A stretch of 64,000 nt of DNA. It comes from Bacillota bacterium (GTDB lineage Bacteria; Bacillota_I; Bacilli_A; RF39; UBA660). Below, in pieces: positions 1-9,706 of this stretch. The stretch spans positions 1-64,000 of the forward strand of contig SVAL01000006.1 in the NCBI GenBank assembly GCA_015059405.1. The letters run 5' to 3'. The notes beneath the pieces were generated by a model that worked only from the letters and a program-made list of their open reading frames with translations, ran no database searches and was not told the DNA's origin. A program made the translations under genes and the position numbers. Each line of letters starts with the position of its first letter. Position 1 is the first letter of the stretch.

Positions 1-75
1 CTATTATCTATTTAAATCTTACCCCCCCCGGTCTTTTGTCAAGGTTTTACATTTTTTTATTTTCTTCTTTACAAA

Positions 76-101
76 TAAAAAAAGAGAAGTTTTCTTCTCT
101 T
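76..101 (-). terminator. Intrinsic terminator after the HELLH protein gene
   Basis: On the minus strand an 8-bp stem (AAGAGAAG / CTTCTCTT) with an AAAA loop runs into a T-rich tail. The stem touches the stop codon of the gene ending at 100. The remaining bases 1-75 hold no gene; they contain an isolated run of eight C at 22-29. Confidence 0.85.
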
Positions 102-2772
102 ATTTATGTCCTGTTTTTTCAGTAGTTTCTGTTTGAACTAATTCTGGGTGTCTTGATTCTAAATCTGCTTTTATTACTTCTAAACCTTCAAAGTATTCTG
201 GTTTATATGCTCCTACTTCTAATAACATTTCTTTATCATTTAAAAGACCATTAATTATTTCAGGTGCTTGAGCAACAAAGTTTGGATGATCAGCTCCACC
301 ATTTAGTTCACGATATCTAGCGTTTAATCTTGCTGCTACTAATGGATCATTAAATGGATGATACATTGATCCATCAGGTTGTGGAATTGGATCACCATTA
401 TAGATATTTAATTGATCATTTACTTCTTCTAAAGATGCATTAGGTAGTTCACCTAATACTTCATCTAGTGTTTTCTTTGGTGGTTCAATTTCTACTTCTT
501 CAGTATCTTCAATTGGTGGTAGTATTTCTTGGGTTGCATTAGGATTTTGTAATTCTACAAAAGTTACAATTTTATTTACATCTTTACCTTCTCTAAATAA
601 TTCTTCAACTACTGCTTGTGTTCTTCCACCAAGTGTTTCAGCATCTTCAGCTAAAGTTTCAATATCTAAAATGCCATCATTATTTTTTATTTCTGCTTGA
701 ATAAAGTTATATGTTTCTTCTGCTTCGGGTGAGAATGCATCTTCTCCATTTACTCTTACCCATTCACTTGCAAAACCTGCGATATCTTTTGTTCTTTCAC
801 TCATGATTGGTTGCCCAGTTTGTCTATTTACAATTACTTCATTACCATTTTCATCAACAGTTACTTCAATTTCACGATATACTGTTTCTACTTCTTCTAA
901 AGATATTGGTCCAGATTCTTCTATTGGTAATTTATCTTTTTTAATTTTCTTTACCATTTCTTTTCTTTCTTCAATACCTTTATTAGTTGCTTTGGCAATA
1001 TTTCTATCCATACCAATATCCCAACCATCAGAATAAGCTTCTAATAAAGCTTCTTTCCATCTATCTCCATAACGCATTAAAAGATTTGGAGTTGGTTCCA
1101 TTGTTTCAATACTTGCTTTATATGCTTCTATAGAATTTTGTTTAAGTTCTACTAATACTTCATCATTTTTATCAACTGGTTGACCTGTTGCTTTAGCAAT
1201 TGTTACAGCTTTATCAAAGATTGTTTTATTTTCTTGTTTATAAACTTGTCCTGTAATATTATCTATAACAAAGTTATCACTTAAATTTGGATGTTTTACT
1301 TCTTTTTTATCTTGATTTTCTTCAACTGGAGGTTTTGTTGTTGAAGGTGGTCTTGTTGTAGCTTCTTCAGCTGCTTTTCTACCTGCTTCTCTTGCCCTTG
1401 CTAATTCATCTGGTTCTTCTTCTTTTGCTTTTTTATTTTTTCTTTCTTGTCTAATTTTTTCTATTTCTTCTTCTAAATTAGGAATCTTATGAAAATATTT
1501 TTTTAAGAATTCTTTATATTGTTCTAAACTTGCTTTAGTACTTTCTAATTTAGTTGTTTCAGCAGCTAATTCAAATTGATCTAAGACAACAACCATTCTT
1601 TCTAGTTCTCTTCTTAAAAGAGGAGTCATTTTAGTTGAATTATCTGTTGTTAGAGCATCTTCGTTTTCCATATAGAATTTATCTACATTTTCCATATATC
1701 TATTTGCAGTTACTGCACTTGTTCTTTTTGTTTCAACTATTTTTCTAGATGCTTCCCTAATTTGTTCAAAATCTATTCCTGTTTCATTAATTTCTTTTCT
1801 TATTCTTTCTAAGATATTATCTGAGATCCAATCACTATTATGATGTTTAACTACATATTTAGCAACTGGTGTTAGAAGTGGTTCATGTTTTAAAAGAAGA
1901 GGTAATAAGTTTTCTTGTCTTACACTTTTATCTTGTCTTTGTACTGCTGGTATTACAACATTAGCAAATACTGATTCTACTAATCTTTCTTGTTGTGCAG
2001 CTAAAACAGCTTCCATTCTTTCAAGGGATTCTGGATCTTTTGGTTTAATTGATCCGTTTTTTATTCTTCTTATAGTTGTTTGTAGTTTATTTATAGTATC
2101 TAAATCTTTATTAAATCTATCATAATATTCTGGATCTTCTGCCATTAAATTCATAGCATTTTTTAAGAAATTAGGATCTTTAAAATATGAGTCACTAATA
2201 ATACCAGGACCAAGAGTATCTTCAAGTAGCCCTACTATTTGTTTATTAAATGAATAACTATCGATTTCATCAGATACAACTTTACCTGTAATTTGTTCTG
2301 CTAGGTATTGTGTTATACCTTCATTTAAACCAACATTTTTACGTCCAATTACTTTTCCATTTTCATCTCTTAAATAATCTATTACACCAGTTAATCCTTT
2401 TTTACGAGAGGCTGCATGTAGTAGTTCATGAACTAAAATTGTTTCAATATATTCACAACCTGGTTTTAAAGAGAATGAATCTTCTGTTAAATCTGCAAAT
2501 TGTGTATCCATGTGGATTTGTTTTTGACTACAACATAATCTACTTAAACCATTATTTACACGATCTCCAATAATAAATTCTGTTATTTCATTCATATTAC
2601 TACTTACTATAGCTTGTAATTCAGGATTATCAGAGAATGAATCTATTATTTGTTGTTTATATTCTTCTAAAAAGTCAGGATCATATACATAATACTCTGT
2701 GTAATGATTTTTCTTTTTTTCTTCTAAAGTTCTTTCTTCAGAAACAAATATGCGTCTTGGTTCTTTATTCAT
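100..2772 (-). CDS. Large HExxH zinc-metalloprotease-like protein
   Basis: An 890-aa protein with no signal peptide or membrane segment, so probably cytoplasmic. HELLH lies at residues 115-119 and GLNEG at 148-152, about 30 residues later. This spacing fits a gluzincin-type zinc site with H115, H119 and E151 as ligands and E116 as catalyst. The rest is mostly helical and charged: a Lys/Glu-rich coiled-coil-like stretch near 400-470, a Thr/Pro-rich linker near 470-490, then further acidic helical regions to the C-terminus. The start follows a 67-aa ORF that it overlaps by 8 nt, so the two are probably co-translated. I do not recognise the family beyond the zinc motif, and no substrate can be inferred. 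Peptidase activity is moderately likely; the remainder is unknown. Confidence 0.6.
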   Translation of the reverse strand: MNKEPRRIFVSEERTLEEKKKNHYTEYYVYDPDFLEEYKQQIIDSFSDNPELQAIVSSNMNEITEFIIGDRVNNGLSRLCCSQKQIHMDTQFADLTEDSFSLKPGCEYIETILVHELLHAASRKKGLTGVIDYLRDENGKVIGRKNVGLNEGITQYLAEQITGKVVSDEIDSYSFNKQIVGLLEDTLGPGIISDSYFKDPNFLKNAMNLMAEDPEYYDRFNKDLDTINKLQTTIRRIKNGSIKPKDPESLERMEAVLAAQQERLVESVFANVVIPAVQRQDKSVRQENLLPLLLKHEPLLTPVAKYVVKHHNSDWISDNILERIRKEINETGIDFEQIREASRKIVETKRTSAVTANRYMENVDKFYMENEDALTTDNSTKMTPLLRRELERMVVVLDQFELAAETTKLESTKASLEQYKEFLKKYFHKIPNLEEEIEKIRQERKNKKAKEEEPDELARAREAGRKAAEEATTRPPSTTKPPVEENQDKKEVKHPNLSDNFVIDNITGQVYKQENKTIFDKAVTIAKATGQPVDKNDEVLVELKQNSIEAYKASIETMEPTPNLLMRYGDRWKEALLEAYSDGWDIGMDRNIAKATNKGIEERKEMVKKIKKDKLPIEESGPISLEEVETVYREIEVTVDENGNEVIVNRQTGQPIMSERTKDIAGFASEWVRVNGEDAFSPEAEETYNFIQAEIKNNDGILDIETLAEDAETLGGRTQAVVEELFREGKDVNKIVTFVELQNPNATQEILPPIEDTEEVEIEPPKKTLDEVLGELPNASLEEVNDQLNIYNGDPIPQPDGSMYHPFNDPLVAARLNARYRELNGGADHPNFVAQAPEIINGLLNDKEMLLEVGAYKPEYFEGLEVIKADLESRHPELVQTETTEKTGHK

Positions 2773-2968
2773 CTATATCACTTTCCATACTAAAATATTT
2801 TTCTTCTAAGATTCTATTTATTTCAGAATCTACTTTTTCTAATGTTCTATTTCCTTGTTCATCAATTATTTCTTTATAAAAAAGACAATTGTTATTGCTA
2901 TCTAGAAATTGAACTACTGTACCGTATTCATTATCTTCATACGTTGCTAATTCGATTAAGTTATCCAT
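2765..2968 (-). CDS. Small acidic protein of unknown function
   Basis: A 67-aa acidic protein preceded by a clear AGGTGG ribosome site 6-8 nt before ATG. The sequence suggests a small beta-rich domain (alternating hydrophobics around residues 15-35) followed by a helical acidic tail. It overlaps the start of the HELLH metalloprotease-like gene by 8 nt, so the two are translationally coupled and likely act together. It has a loose DUF1292-like feel, but too little to assign. It is the first gene after the polC terminator at 3012-3044. Confidence 0.55.
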   Translation of the reverse strand: MDNLIELATYEDNEYGTVVQFLDSNNNCLFYKEIIDEQGNRTLEKVDSEINRILEEKYFSMESDIDE

Positions 2969-3011
2969 CTATTCCACCTCTATTATTAATTATATCATAT
3001 TTTTTATAAAA

Positions 3012-3044
3012 TCATAGAAAAAGAAGTAACTTTACGTTACTTCT
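3012..3044 (-). terminator. Intrinsic terminator of polC
   Basis: Minus strand: perfect 9-bp stem (AGAAGTAAC / GTTACTTCT) with a 5-nt loop, then TTTTTC. The stem overlaps the polC stop codon, separating polC from the downstream 67-aa gene. Confidence 0.9.
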
Positions 3045-6000
3045 AAAATAAACTTAATTGATTTGATTCTCCCATTCCATCTAGTATTCCCATAACTTGC
3101 ATTTTTTCAATTAGAGTTTTAGAAATATGACCTCTTTTTTGTAAGTCTTCAATACTCATAAATGGTTGTTTTTCACGTTCTTCTACAACTCCTGTTGCGA
3201 CGTTTTCTCCTAAACCATCCATAGCTCTAAATGGGATAATAAGAGTATTTTCTTCTTCTTCATCAAGAATAAAGTATTTACCATGACTCTTATTAATATC
3301 TACATTTTTAAATTTAATACCACGGGCTGCTGCTTCTAAGCATACTTGAAGAACTGAATAAGTATCTTTTTCTTTATTAGATGCACTATTTCCTTTTTCT
3401 TCAATTTCCATAATCTTATTACGCATAGCATCATATCCTCTTACCATTGCATCTATATCAAATGCTTCACATCTAATTGAAAGATATGCAGCATAATATA
3501 AAAGTGGATGATGTACTTTATACCATGCTATTCTAAAGGCACTTGTAACATATGCGGCTGCATGGGCTTTAGGGAACATGTACTTGATTTTGAAACATGA
3601 ATCTATAAACCAAGGTTCAATATTAGCATCAATCATAGTTTGTTTCCATTTAGCCCAATCTTCTGGTTCTTTACTTGCTTTACCTTTACGAACAAATTCC
3701 ATTATTTTAAATGCTTTTAAAGGAGCAACACCATGATAACTTAAATAAACCATGATATCATCACGACACCCAATAACTTCTTTAAATGGAACTACTTTAT
3801 TGGTAATTAAGTCTTGAGCATTACCAAGCCATACATCAGTACCATGTGAAAGTCCTGATATTTTAATAAGTTCTGAGAATGTTTTTGGTTTTGTATCAAC
3901 AAGCATTTGAATAACAAACTTAGTACCAAATTCAGGAATACCAAAAGTTCCTGTTGGACACATAATTTGATCTTCTGTTACTCCTAGTACATTAGGGGAT
4001 GAGAAAATACTCATTGTATCTTTATCATCAAGTGGTACACAAGTTATATCTACTTCGCCATCTTCATTTAATGGGAATAAAGTTTTATCTTTACCTTTAT
4101 TTATTTCTTCTTTAGATAAATCTTGTAACATACGAAGAACTGTTGGATCATCGTGTCCAAGTATATCTAGTTTTAATAAATCTTGGTCAATTGCGTGGTA
4201 ATCAAAGTGTGTTGTACGCCATGGTACTGTATTATCATTAGCTGGATATTGGAATGGAGTAAAGTCATATACATCACGATAATCTGGTACTACAACAATT
4301 CCTCCTGGGTGTTGTCCAGTTGTTCTTTTAACACCTGTACATCCAACTGATATACGTTCTACTTCACAATTACGCATCTTACTTTTTATTAAACCTTTTT
4401 TCTTTAAATCATCTTTTGATGGTGGCTTAATATTGTAAGAAGACATAATTACTTTTAATCGATCATATTCTTTTTCTTCTTCATAACCTTGTACATATCC
4501 ATATGCTGTTTTATCAGCTACGGTACCAATAGTACCAGCACGATATACATTATCAGTTCCAAATAATTCTTTTGTATATTCATGAGCACTTGCTTGGTTA
4601 TCACCTGAAAAGTTTAAGTCAATATCTGGAACTTTATCAGCATTGAATCCTAAGAATGTTGCAAACGGCATATCTTGTCCATTTTTATTCATTCTTGTAT
4701 TACATTTTGGACACATCATATCAGGCAAATCAAATCCTGATGAATATTCAGCCCCAAGTGGATTACCTTCCTCATCATCAAATATTGAATGTTTACACTT
4801 TCCACATACGTAATGTGCAGGAAGTGGATTAACTTCTGTGATTCCCATCATTGTCGCAACGAAACTTGATCCTACTGATCCACGGGAACCAACTAAATAT
4901 CCATCATCATTTGAGTGTTTAACTAGCAATTGAGCAATTAAATAGATAACGTCAAATCCTCCACCAATTACTCCACCTAGTCTTTTCTTTAATTCTTTTT
5001 CAATAGCATCATTACTATTATCTATATCATTTCCACTTTCTATTTCTTTTTGGAAAGATTTTTTTATATCTTCTCTTACTACATTTAAGACATTATCATA
5101 TCCACTTCGTACAGTTTTATTTAATGTTTCATATAGTAAGTTTTCAAATTCTTCTTCAGACAATTCTTCTTGTTTTTCTTTTAAAGCCCCTTTTAGACTA
5201 TTAAGCACACAGTCTCCATATAACTCTTTAGAAATTCTTTCTTCAATATGATGCGGAAGTGGATTACCATAAATACTTTCTGCTTTATCATAAACCATAT
5301 CTGTACACTTTTGTTGAGAATTTTCAATTATTGGCGAGAATGGAGCTTCTGGAAACTCTATTACTTCTATTTCTTCTGCTTGATCTAAAAGTTTTTTAGG
5401 ATTATCTATAATTATTTCTTCTCTTAATTCTTCATCTAGGAAATCAAATTCCTCCATCATTTCGTTAGTAGTTCTAAAGAATTGATTTGGAATATGTGGT
5501 TCTTCCTCTTCTTCTTTTTTATTTAATTCATATTTTAAAACATATACTTCTTGACCAATTGCTTCTATATATCTAGTTTTTATAAAATTACGTGATTCAA
5601 ACTTACGAAGTGCCGAAAGAATTGCTTCTTTCTTTTCATCACCAGTTTTACTTTTTCTAAATACTTCTTCATTCTTATCTGGTTGATATAATTCTAAAAG
5701 ATTGGTTCTTGTTATTGGGATATCTTTAAATTCAGTTAATGCAAAGATTAGTTTTAATACTTTTTCTTCTACTGGATTTATACTATCTCCATATTCATTA
5801 ATACTTATTTGTTTTAATGTTTCTAATAAATTATCATTATTATTAGGTCTTTTCTTAGCACTTAGATACCTAGCTAGAGGGTGTCTACCTTTAGCAGGAG
5901 AGTTTTGATTAACAACAATTTCACGATAGATTCGATCTTCTTTGTTAATATTATGAACATCTCCTGTTGCTACAATTATTTTACCTATCTTTTTAGCACA

Positions 6001-8733
6001 ATTGATAATTTTTTTGATTACTTTGTGTAAGTCTTCAACACTTGCAACATCTCTACCTCTAAGTAAATGACTATAGTTTTCTGGTGGTTGAACTTCAATA
6101 TAATCATACCACTCCATAACTTTCATTAATTCTTCTTCAGTCTTGGTTAAGGCAACATCAAACACCTCACCATTACAGCATCCACTACCAATAAGTAATC
6201 CTTCCCTATTTTCATCTACTATTCTTCTTGGAATTCTAGCACCTTTTATAACAAATCCAGTATTTGCAAAACTAATAATTTTAAATAAATTTTTAAGTCC
6301 AGCTTTATCTTTAGCAAGAAGGTTAATATGCATTACTCTTCCTTGTTCGTTTATTACTTTTTCGGCTACTGTTTTATCTGGAATATTATCATAATGTGTT
6401 TCAAGTGGATTTAGTTCTTGATTAGAATGCTCACATAAATATGCAACATCAGCTAGTTCAGAAAGATTAGTTAATTCTTTTAATTGACCTAACATTTTAA
6501 CAAACATTTCTGCTGTTTTTTCAGCATCGTAGTCTGCTCTATGGTGACTTCTTACCTTATTAACAACAATAGTAATATCTTTTTCTTCATCGTTTTCTAC
6601 ATATTTAATTTCAATATAATTTTTACCGGGTTTTATATTTTCTTTTCTACTTCCATAACCAGTTATTGAAGAAATCGAATCATTTATATATTCTACTTCT
6701 ATTTTTACTTCTGTTTCTTCTTCAAATTCAACTTGATGGGTTTTTCCCTCTTCTTTATCATAAGCAACTTTTCCATCTACTAATACTCTTTTAACACCAT
6801 CATAGTTATTTGTAAATGAGTTGTTTTCTTCAACAATAGTTTCTCCCTCTTCATCGTCTTCTTCATCTACTTCATCCATTTCGATTTTATAGTACTTTGT
6901 TAAAGCAGATAAACTATGTCTTTTTAAATCTTTATTGATAACACGTGATAGCATCATAGTATCAACAATAGGATTAGATAGTTTTCCTAAATTATATTTA
7001 TAATATGCCATATCTAACATTGATTTATCGAATTTGGCATTATGTGCTACTAGTATTCCGTCTCCAATAAAATCTTTAAATCTTTTAACTACATTTTCTT
7101 CATTGTCTGAATCTTTAACTTTATAATCACTAATACCAGTTAAATTAGTAATAACAGGATCAATAGGTCGTCCCGGATTAATAAGTTCATCAAATCTTTC
7201 TTCTTGAACAATACCATTTTTAACTTTAACTGCACCTATTTCAATAATAGAATCCCCAATACCAGCATTAAACCCAGTTGTTTCAACGTCGAATATAACA
7301 AATGTTGCATTATCTAATTCTTGTTCTCTTTCGTTAAATACAACATTTAAATAGTTCTCACTCATTTCAAGTTCACAACCATATAAAGCCTTAAAATTAG
7401 GATTATTCTTTTTCTTTTCTGTTTCCTCTTCTAATTTAGTTTTTGCTTCTTCTAGTTTTTGATTTAGTTCATTTATTGCTTCTTCATAGTTGATATCGCC
7501 TAAATTATTACTATCTTTCTTCTTATTAAGACTTATTATTTCATCTTCTACTGCTTTTAAGGCTTTTTTAGCATCTTTTAAAGGTGCATTTAACCCTTTA
7601 TTATATTTAGTTACTTCACTAAATACATGAGGGAATGCTTGACAACAGTCATGATCTGTTATTGCAATTCCAGGATGCCCCCAACTAATTGCTTGTTTAA
7701 CAAGGGCTACTTCATCACATAATCCATCCATATCACTCATTTTAGTATGAGCATGTATTTCTATTCTCTTTCTTGGATATGTATCTTTTCTTTTTTCTTC
7801 TACTTTTTCTATTTTATTAATATCTCTTATATTAAATACAAGTTCATTTCCAGCATATTTATCGATTTTAAGACCACCACGTAATTTTACCCAAGTTCCT
7901 GGTTTTGTCTTTTTAACTATATCTAAGTATTCATCCTCTTCTCTAGTAAATAGTTTACAAGTAATACTATCTGTGTAATCTGTTACTTTTAAAGTAATTA
8001 TTTTAAATGCTTTACTAGCGGGTTCAAAAGTCTCATTACCAAAAATTTGTCCTTCAATAGTTATATTTTCTTCTTCTGTTTTTAAATCTTTAATAAAACT
8101 AGCTTCATCAGTTATAACTCTACCTTTAATAGTATTTTCATCTACTACTTTCTTTTCATATTTCTTTTTTGGTACTTCTTCTTTTACTTCTTCTTTTGGT
8201 ATTACTAATGTTGTTACATCTACTTCTAGATTTTTCTTAATGTTTTCAACAACATCATTTCTCTTTTCTTCATTTAAATAAGTTTTAATATTTAAATTAT
8301 ATCCAAACATCTCCATTATTTTATTTAAATCATTAATAAAAATACTTACTTGTCTTTCTTCAGCTTTATTAATTACTTCAACAAAATACTTTTCTTCTTT
8401 AGATATTAAACGATCACTAAAGATATCGATAATTGGATTTTTTCTTTTAATTATTTCAATAGTCTCATTAAAATAATCTTTAAAATAGGCATTATTAGGA
8501 TAGTCTACATTTAAATATAAATATACTTCTTTTCCACCAAAAAAATTTTTTAAAGAAGAAGTTAATAATTTATATAACTCTATTGTAATATTAGTACTAT
8601 TTTTTAAGATAAGTTTTATCTTACCTATTTCTTCATATACTAATACTTTTTCAATAGAAGCTTTTTCTACTTCACTAAAAAATCTTTGGTCAATATTTAA
8701 TCTTTCTAAAAGTGTTTTTATTTCATTATTCAT
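3043..8733 (-). CDS. polC: DNA polymerase III alpha subunit, PolC type (oversized)
   Basis: Replicative DNA polymerase with built-in 3'-5' proofreading. Order: N-terminal domain (1-200), OB fold (about 205-310), first part of PHP (HAHTKMSD at 327-334, ITDHD at 358-362), DEDD exonuclease (DVETTG at 482-487, HNAKFD at 564-569, HHRADYD at 730-736), second part of PHP, polymerase palm with PDIDLNF around 1369-1375, a Cys4 zinc site (C1310, C1313, C1341, C1344) and fingers. The C-terminus is QLSLF, a beta-clamp-binding motif. At 1896 aa it is about 450 aa longer than the usual 1430-1450. I see four extra blocks: a coiled coil in PHP (about 378-447), an acidic plus beta-sandwich-like block inside the exonuclease (617-727), a winged-helix-like block (about 960-1078) and a helical block (about 1175-1250). 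Catalytic motifs are intact. AGGGGG precedes the ATG. Confidence 0.97.
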   Translation of the reverse strand: MNNEIKTLLERLNIDQRFFSEVEKASIEKVLVYEEIGKIKLILKNSTNITIELYKLLTSSLKNFFGGKEVYLYLNVDYPNNAYFKDYFNETIEIIKRKNPIIDIFSDRLISKEEKYFVEVINKAEERQVSIFINDLNKIMEMFGYNLNIKTYLNEEKRNDVVENIKKNLEVDVTTLVIPKEEVKEEVPKKKYEKKVVDENTIKGRVITDEASFIKDLKTEEENITIEGQIFGNETFEPASKAFKIITLKVTDYTDSITCKLFTREEDEYLDIVKKTKPGTWVKLRGGLKIDKYAGNELVFNIRDINKIEKVEEKRKDTYPRKRIEIHAHTKMSDMDGLCDEVALVKQAISWGHPGIAITDHDCCQAFPHVFSEVTKYNKGLNAPLKDAKKALKAVEDEIISLNKKKDSNNLGDINYEEAINELNQKLEEAKTKLEEETEKKKNNPNFKALYGCELEMSENYLNVVFNEREQELDNATFVIFDVETTGFNAGIGDSIIEIGAVKVKNGIVQEERFDELINPGRPIDPVITNLTGISDYKVKDSDNEENVVKRFKDFIGDGILVAHNAKFDKSMLDMAYYKYNLGKLSNPIVDTMMLSRVINKDLKRHSLSALTKYYKIEMDEVDEEDDEEGETIVEENNSFTNNYDGVKRVLVDGKVAYDKEEGKTHQVEFEEETEVKIEVEYINDSISSITGYGSRKENIKPGKNYIEIKYVENDEEKDITIVVNKVRSHHRADYDAEKTAEMFVKMLGQLKELTNLSELADVAYLCEHSNQELNPLETHYDNIPDKTVAEKVINEQGRVMHINLLAKDKAGLKNLFKIISFANTGFVIKGARIPRRIVDENREGLLIGSGCCNGEVFDVALTKTEEELMKVMEWYDYIEVQPPENYSHLLRGRDVASVEDLHKVIKKIINCAKKIGKIIVATGDVHNINKEDRIYREIVVNQNSPAKGRHPLARYLSAKKRPNNNDNLLETLKQISINEYGDSINPVEEKVLKLIFALTEFKDIPITRTNLLELYQPDKNEEVFRKSKTGDEKKEAILSALRKFESRNFIKTRYIEAIGQEVYVLKYELNKKEEEEEPHIPNQFFRTTNEMMEEFDFLDEELREEIIIDNPKKLLDQAEEIEVIEFPEAPFSPIIENSQQKCTDMVYDKAESIYGNPLPHHIEERISKELYGDCVLNSLKGALKEKQEELSEEEFENLLYETLNKTVRSGYDNVLNVVREDIKKSFQKEIESGNDIDNSNDAIEKELKKRLGGVIGGGFDVIYLIAQLLVKHSNDDGYLVGSRGSVGSSFVATMMGITEVNPLPAHYVCGKCKHSIFDDEEGNPLGAEYSSGFDLPDMMCPKCNTRMNKNGQDMPFATFLGFNADKVPDIDLNFSGDNQASAHEYTKELFGTDNVYRAGTIGTVADKTAYGYVQGYEEEKEYDRLKVIMSSYNIKPPSKDDLKKKGLIKSKMRNCEVERISVGCTGVKRTTGQHPGGIVVVPDYRDVYDFTPFQYPANDNTVPWRTTHFDYHAIDQDLLKLDILGHDDPTVLRMLQDLSKEEINKGKDKTLFPLNEDGEVDITCVPLDDKDTMSIFSSPNVLGVTEDQIMCPTGTFGIPEFGTKFVIQMLVDTKPKTFSELIKISGLSHGTDVWLGNAQDLITNKVVPFKEVIGCRDDIMVYLSYHGVAPLKAFKIMEFVRKGKASKEPEDWAKWKQTMIDANIEPWFIDSCFKIKYMFPKAHAAAYVTSAFRIAWYKVHHPLLYYAAYLSIRCEAFDIDAMVRGYDAMRNKIMEIEEKGNSASNKEKDTYSVLQVCLEAAARGIKFKNVDINKSHGKYFILDEEEENTLIIPFRAMDGLGENVATGVVEEREKQPFMSIEDLQKRGHISKTLIEKMQVMGILDGMGESNQLSLF

Positions 8734-8756
8734 ATATAGACCCCCTACTAGTTTTT

Positions 8757-9593
8757 TTATATCATGTCTAAGTTATTTAGTCTAATTATGTATTTTTGGT
8801 TTTTACAACAAAAGTCAATAAAACCAAATAAATCTACATTTCTCAATTCCCTTTCTACTGGGTATCTATCAATATCAAATGGCATTTGATCTCGCATCAT
8901 ATAACTAACTAACTCTTCTTTGTCAGCTCCTAAATACATTAAAAAGTATGGATATAATTGTTTCTTTAATAATCTTAAACTCTTAAATCCTTCATTAAAT
9001 GTACTTTTACCAGTTAATCTTGTTTGTAGTTCATTTGTGATAGTCAAATCAATAATAGAATTAACTATTTCTCTATTTTCTTTTTGAAATGAACCAATCT
9101 CATATTTAACTAGTGTATATATAACTCTCATAATAGTTTTTATACTATCTTCTTTATCATCTGATTTTCCCCACGCTATATTTTTTTTGGGATTTGTTCT
9201 CATATATTCAACAGTATCTAATTTTGGATGTATTACTAAAATATGATATTTATCTTTAATATTAAATCTTAATATATCTTTTAAAATAGATTTTATTTTT
9301 TTACTATTAGTATCCCATGCCTTCATTAGAAATTGACGGTGTCTATCTGTTTCTTTTTTAATTTGTTTAAATACTTCACTTTCAAAAATAATATTATAAA
9401 TAGTATCATCATCTGGGATAAAATCATTATTATACTTTAATATTTCAACATTTTCTTTTTCTAGGCGCATATATTGTTTACCATAATTTTGATATAGTTT
9501 AACTTTTAAGCGTTGTACTTCTTCTGAAAAAGATGGTTTAAATAATAAATACCAAGCTAATAAATAATCATTAGTCATAAATTCTATATTCAT
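8757..9593 (-). CDS. Hypothetical protein between dnaE and polC
   Basis: A 278-aa soluble, Lys-rich, largely helical protein that I do not recognise. There is no signal peptide, membrane helix or obvious nucleotide-binding motif. A beta-like segment (YHILVIHPKLDT, near 118-129) sits among helices. It has an AGAAGGTGG ribosome site and ends 23 nt before the polC start. It lies after the dnaE terminator (9661-9688), so it probably forms one transcript with polC. Position hints at a replication-linked role, but that is guilt by association only. Confidence 0.6.
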   Translation of the reverse strand: MNIEFMTNDYLLAWYLLFKPSFSEEVQRLKVKLYQNYGKQYMRLEKENVEILKYNNDFIPDDDTIYNIIFESEVFKQIKKETDRHRQFLMKAWDTNSKKIKSILKDILRFNIKDKYHILVIHPKLDTVEYMRTNPKKNIAWGKSDDKEDSIKTIMRVIYTLVKYEIGSFQKENREIVNSIIDLTITNELQTRLTGKSTFNEGFKSLRLLKKQLYPYFLMYLGADKEELVSYMMRDQMPFDIDRYPVERELRNVDLFGFIDFCCKNQKYIIRLNNLDMI

Positions 9594-9660
9594 ACTTTTT
9601 CCACCTTCTTTATATATAATATAAATATATCATGATAAGAATTTTTTTTAAAGATAAATA

Positions 9661-9688
9661 GAAAGAAAAAGAAGAGATTTTTCTCTTC
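9661..9688 (-). terminator. Intrinsic terminator of dnaE
   Basis: Minus strand: 7-bp stem GAAGAGA / TCTCTTC with an AAAA loop followed by TTTTTCTTTC. It lies 19 nt beyond the dnaE stop and separates dnaE from the 278-aa gene and polC. Confidence 0.85.
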
Positions 9689-9706
9689 TAATATAGTTAT
9701 TTTAAT

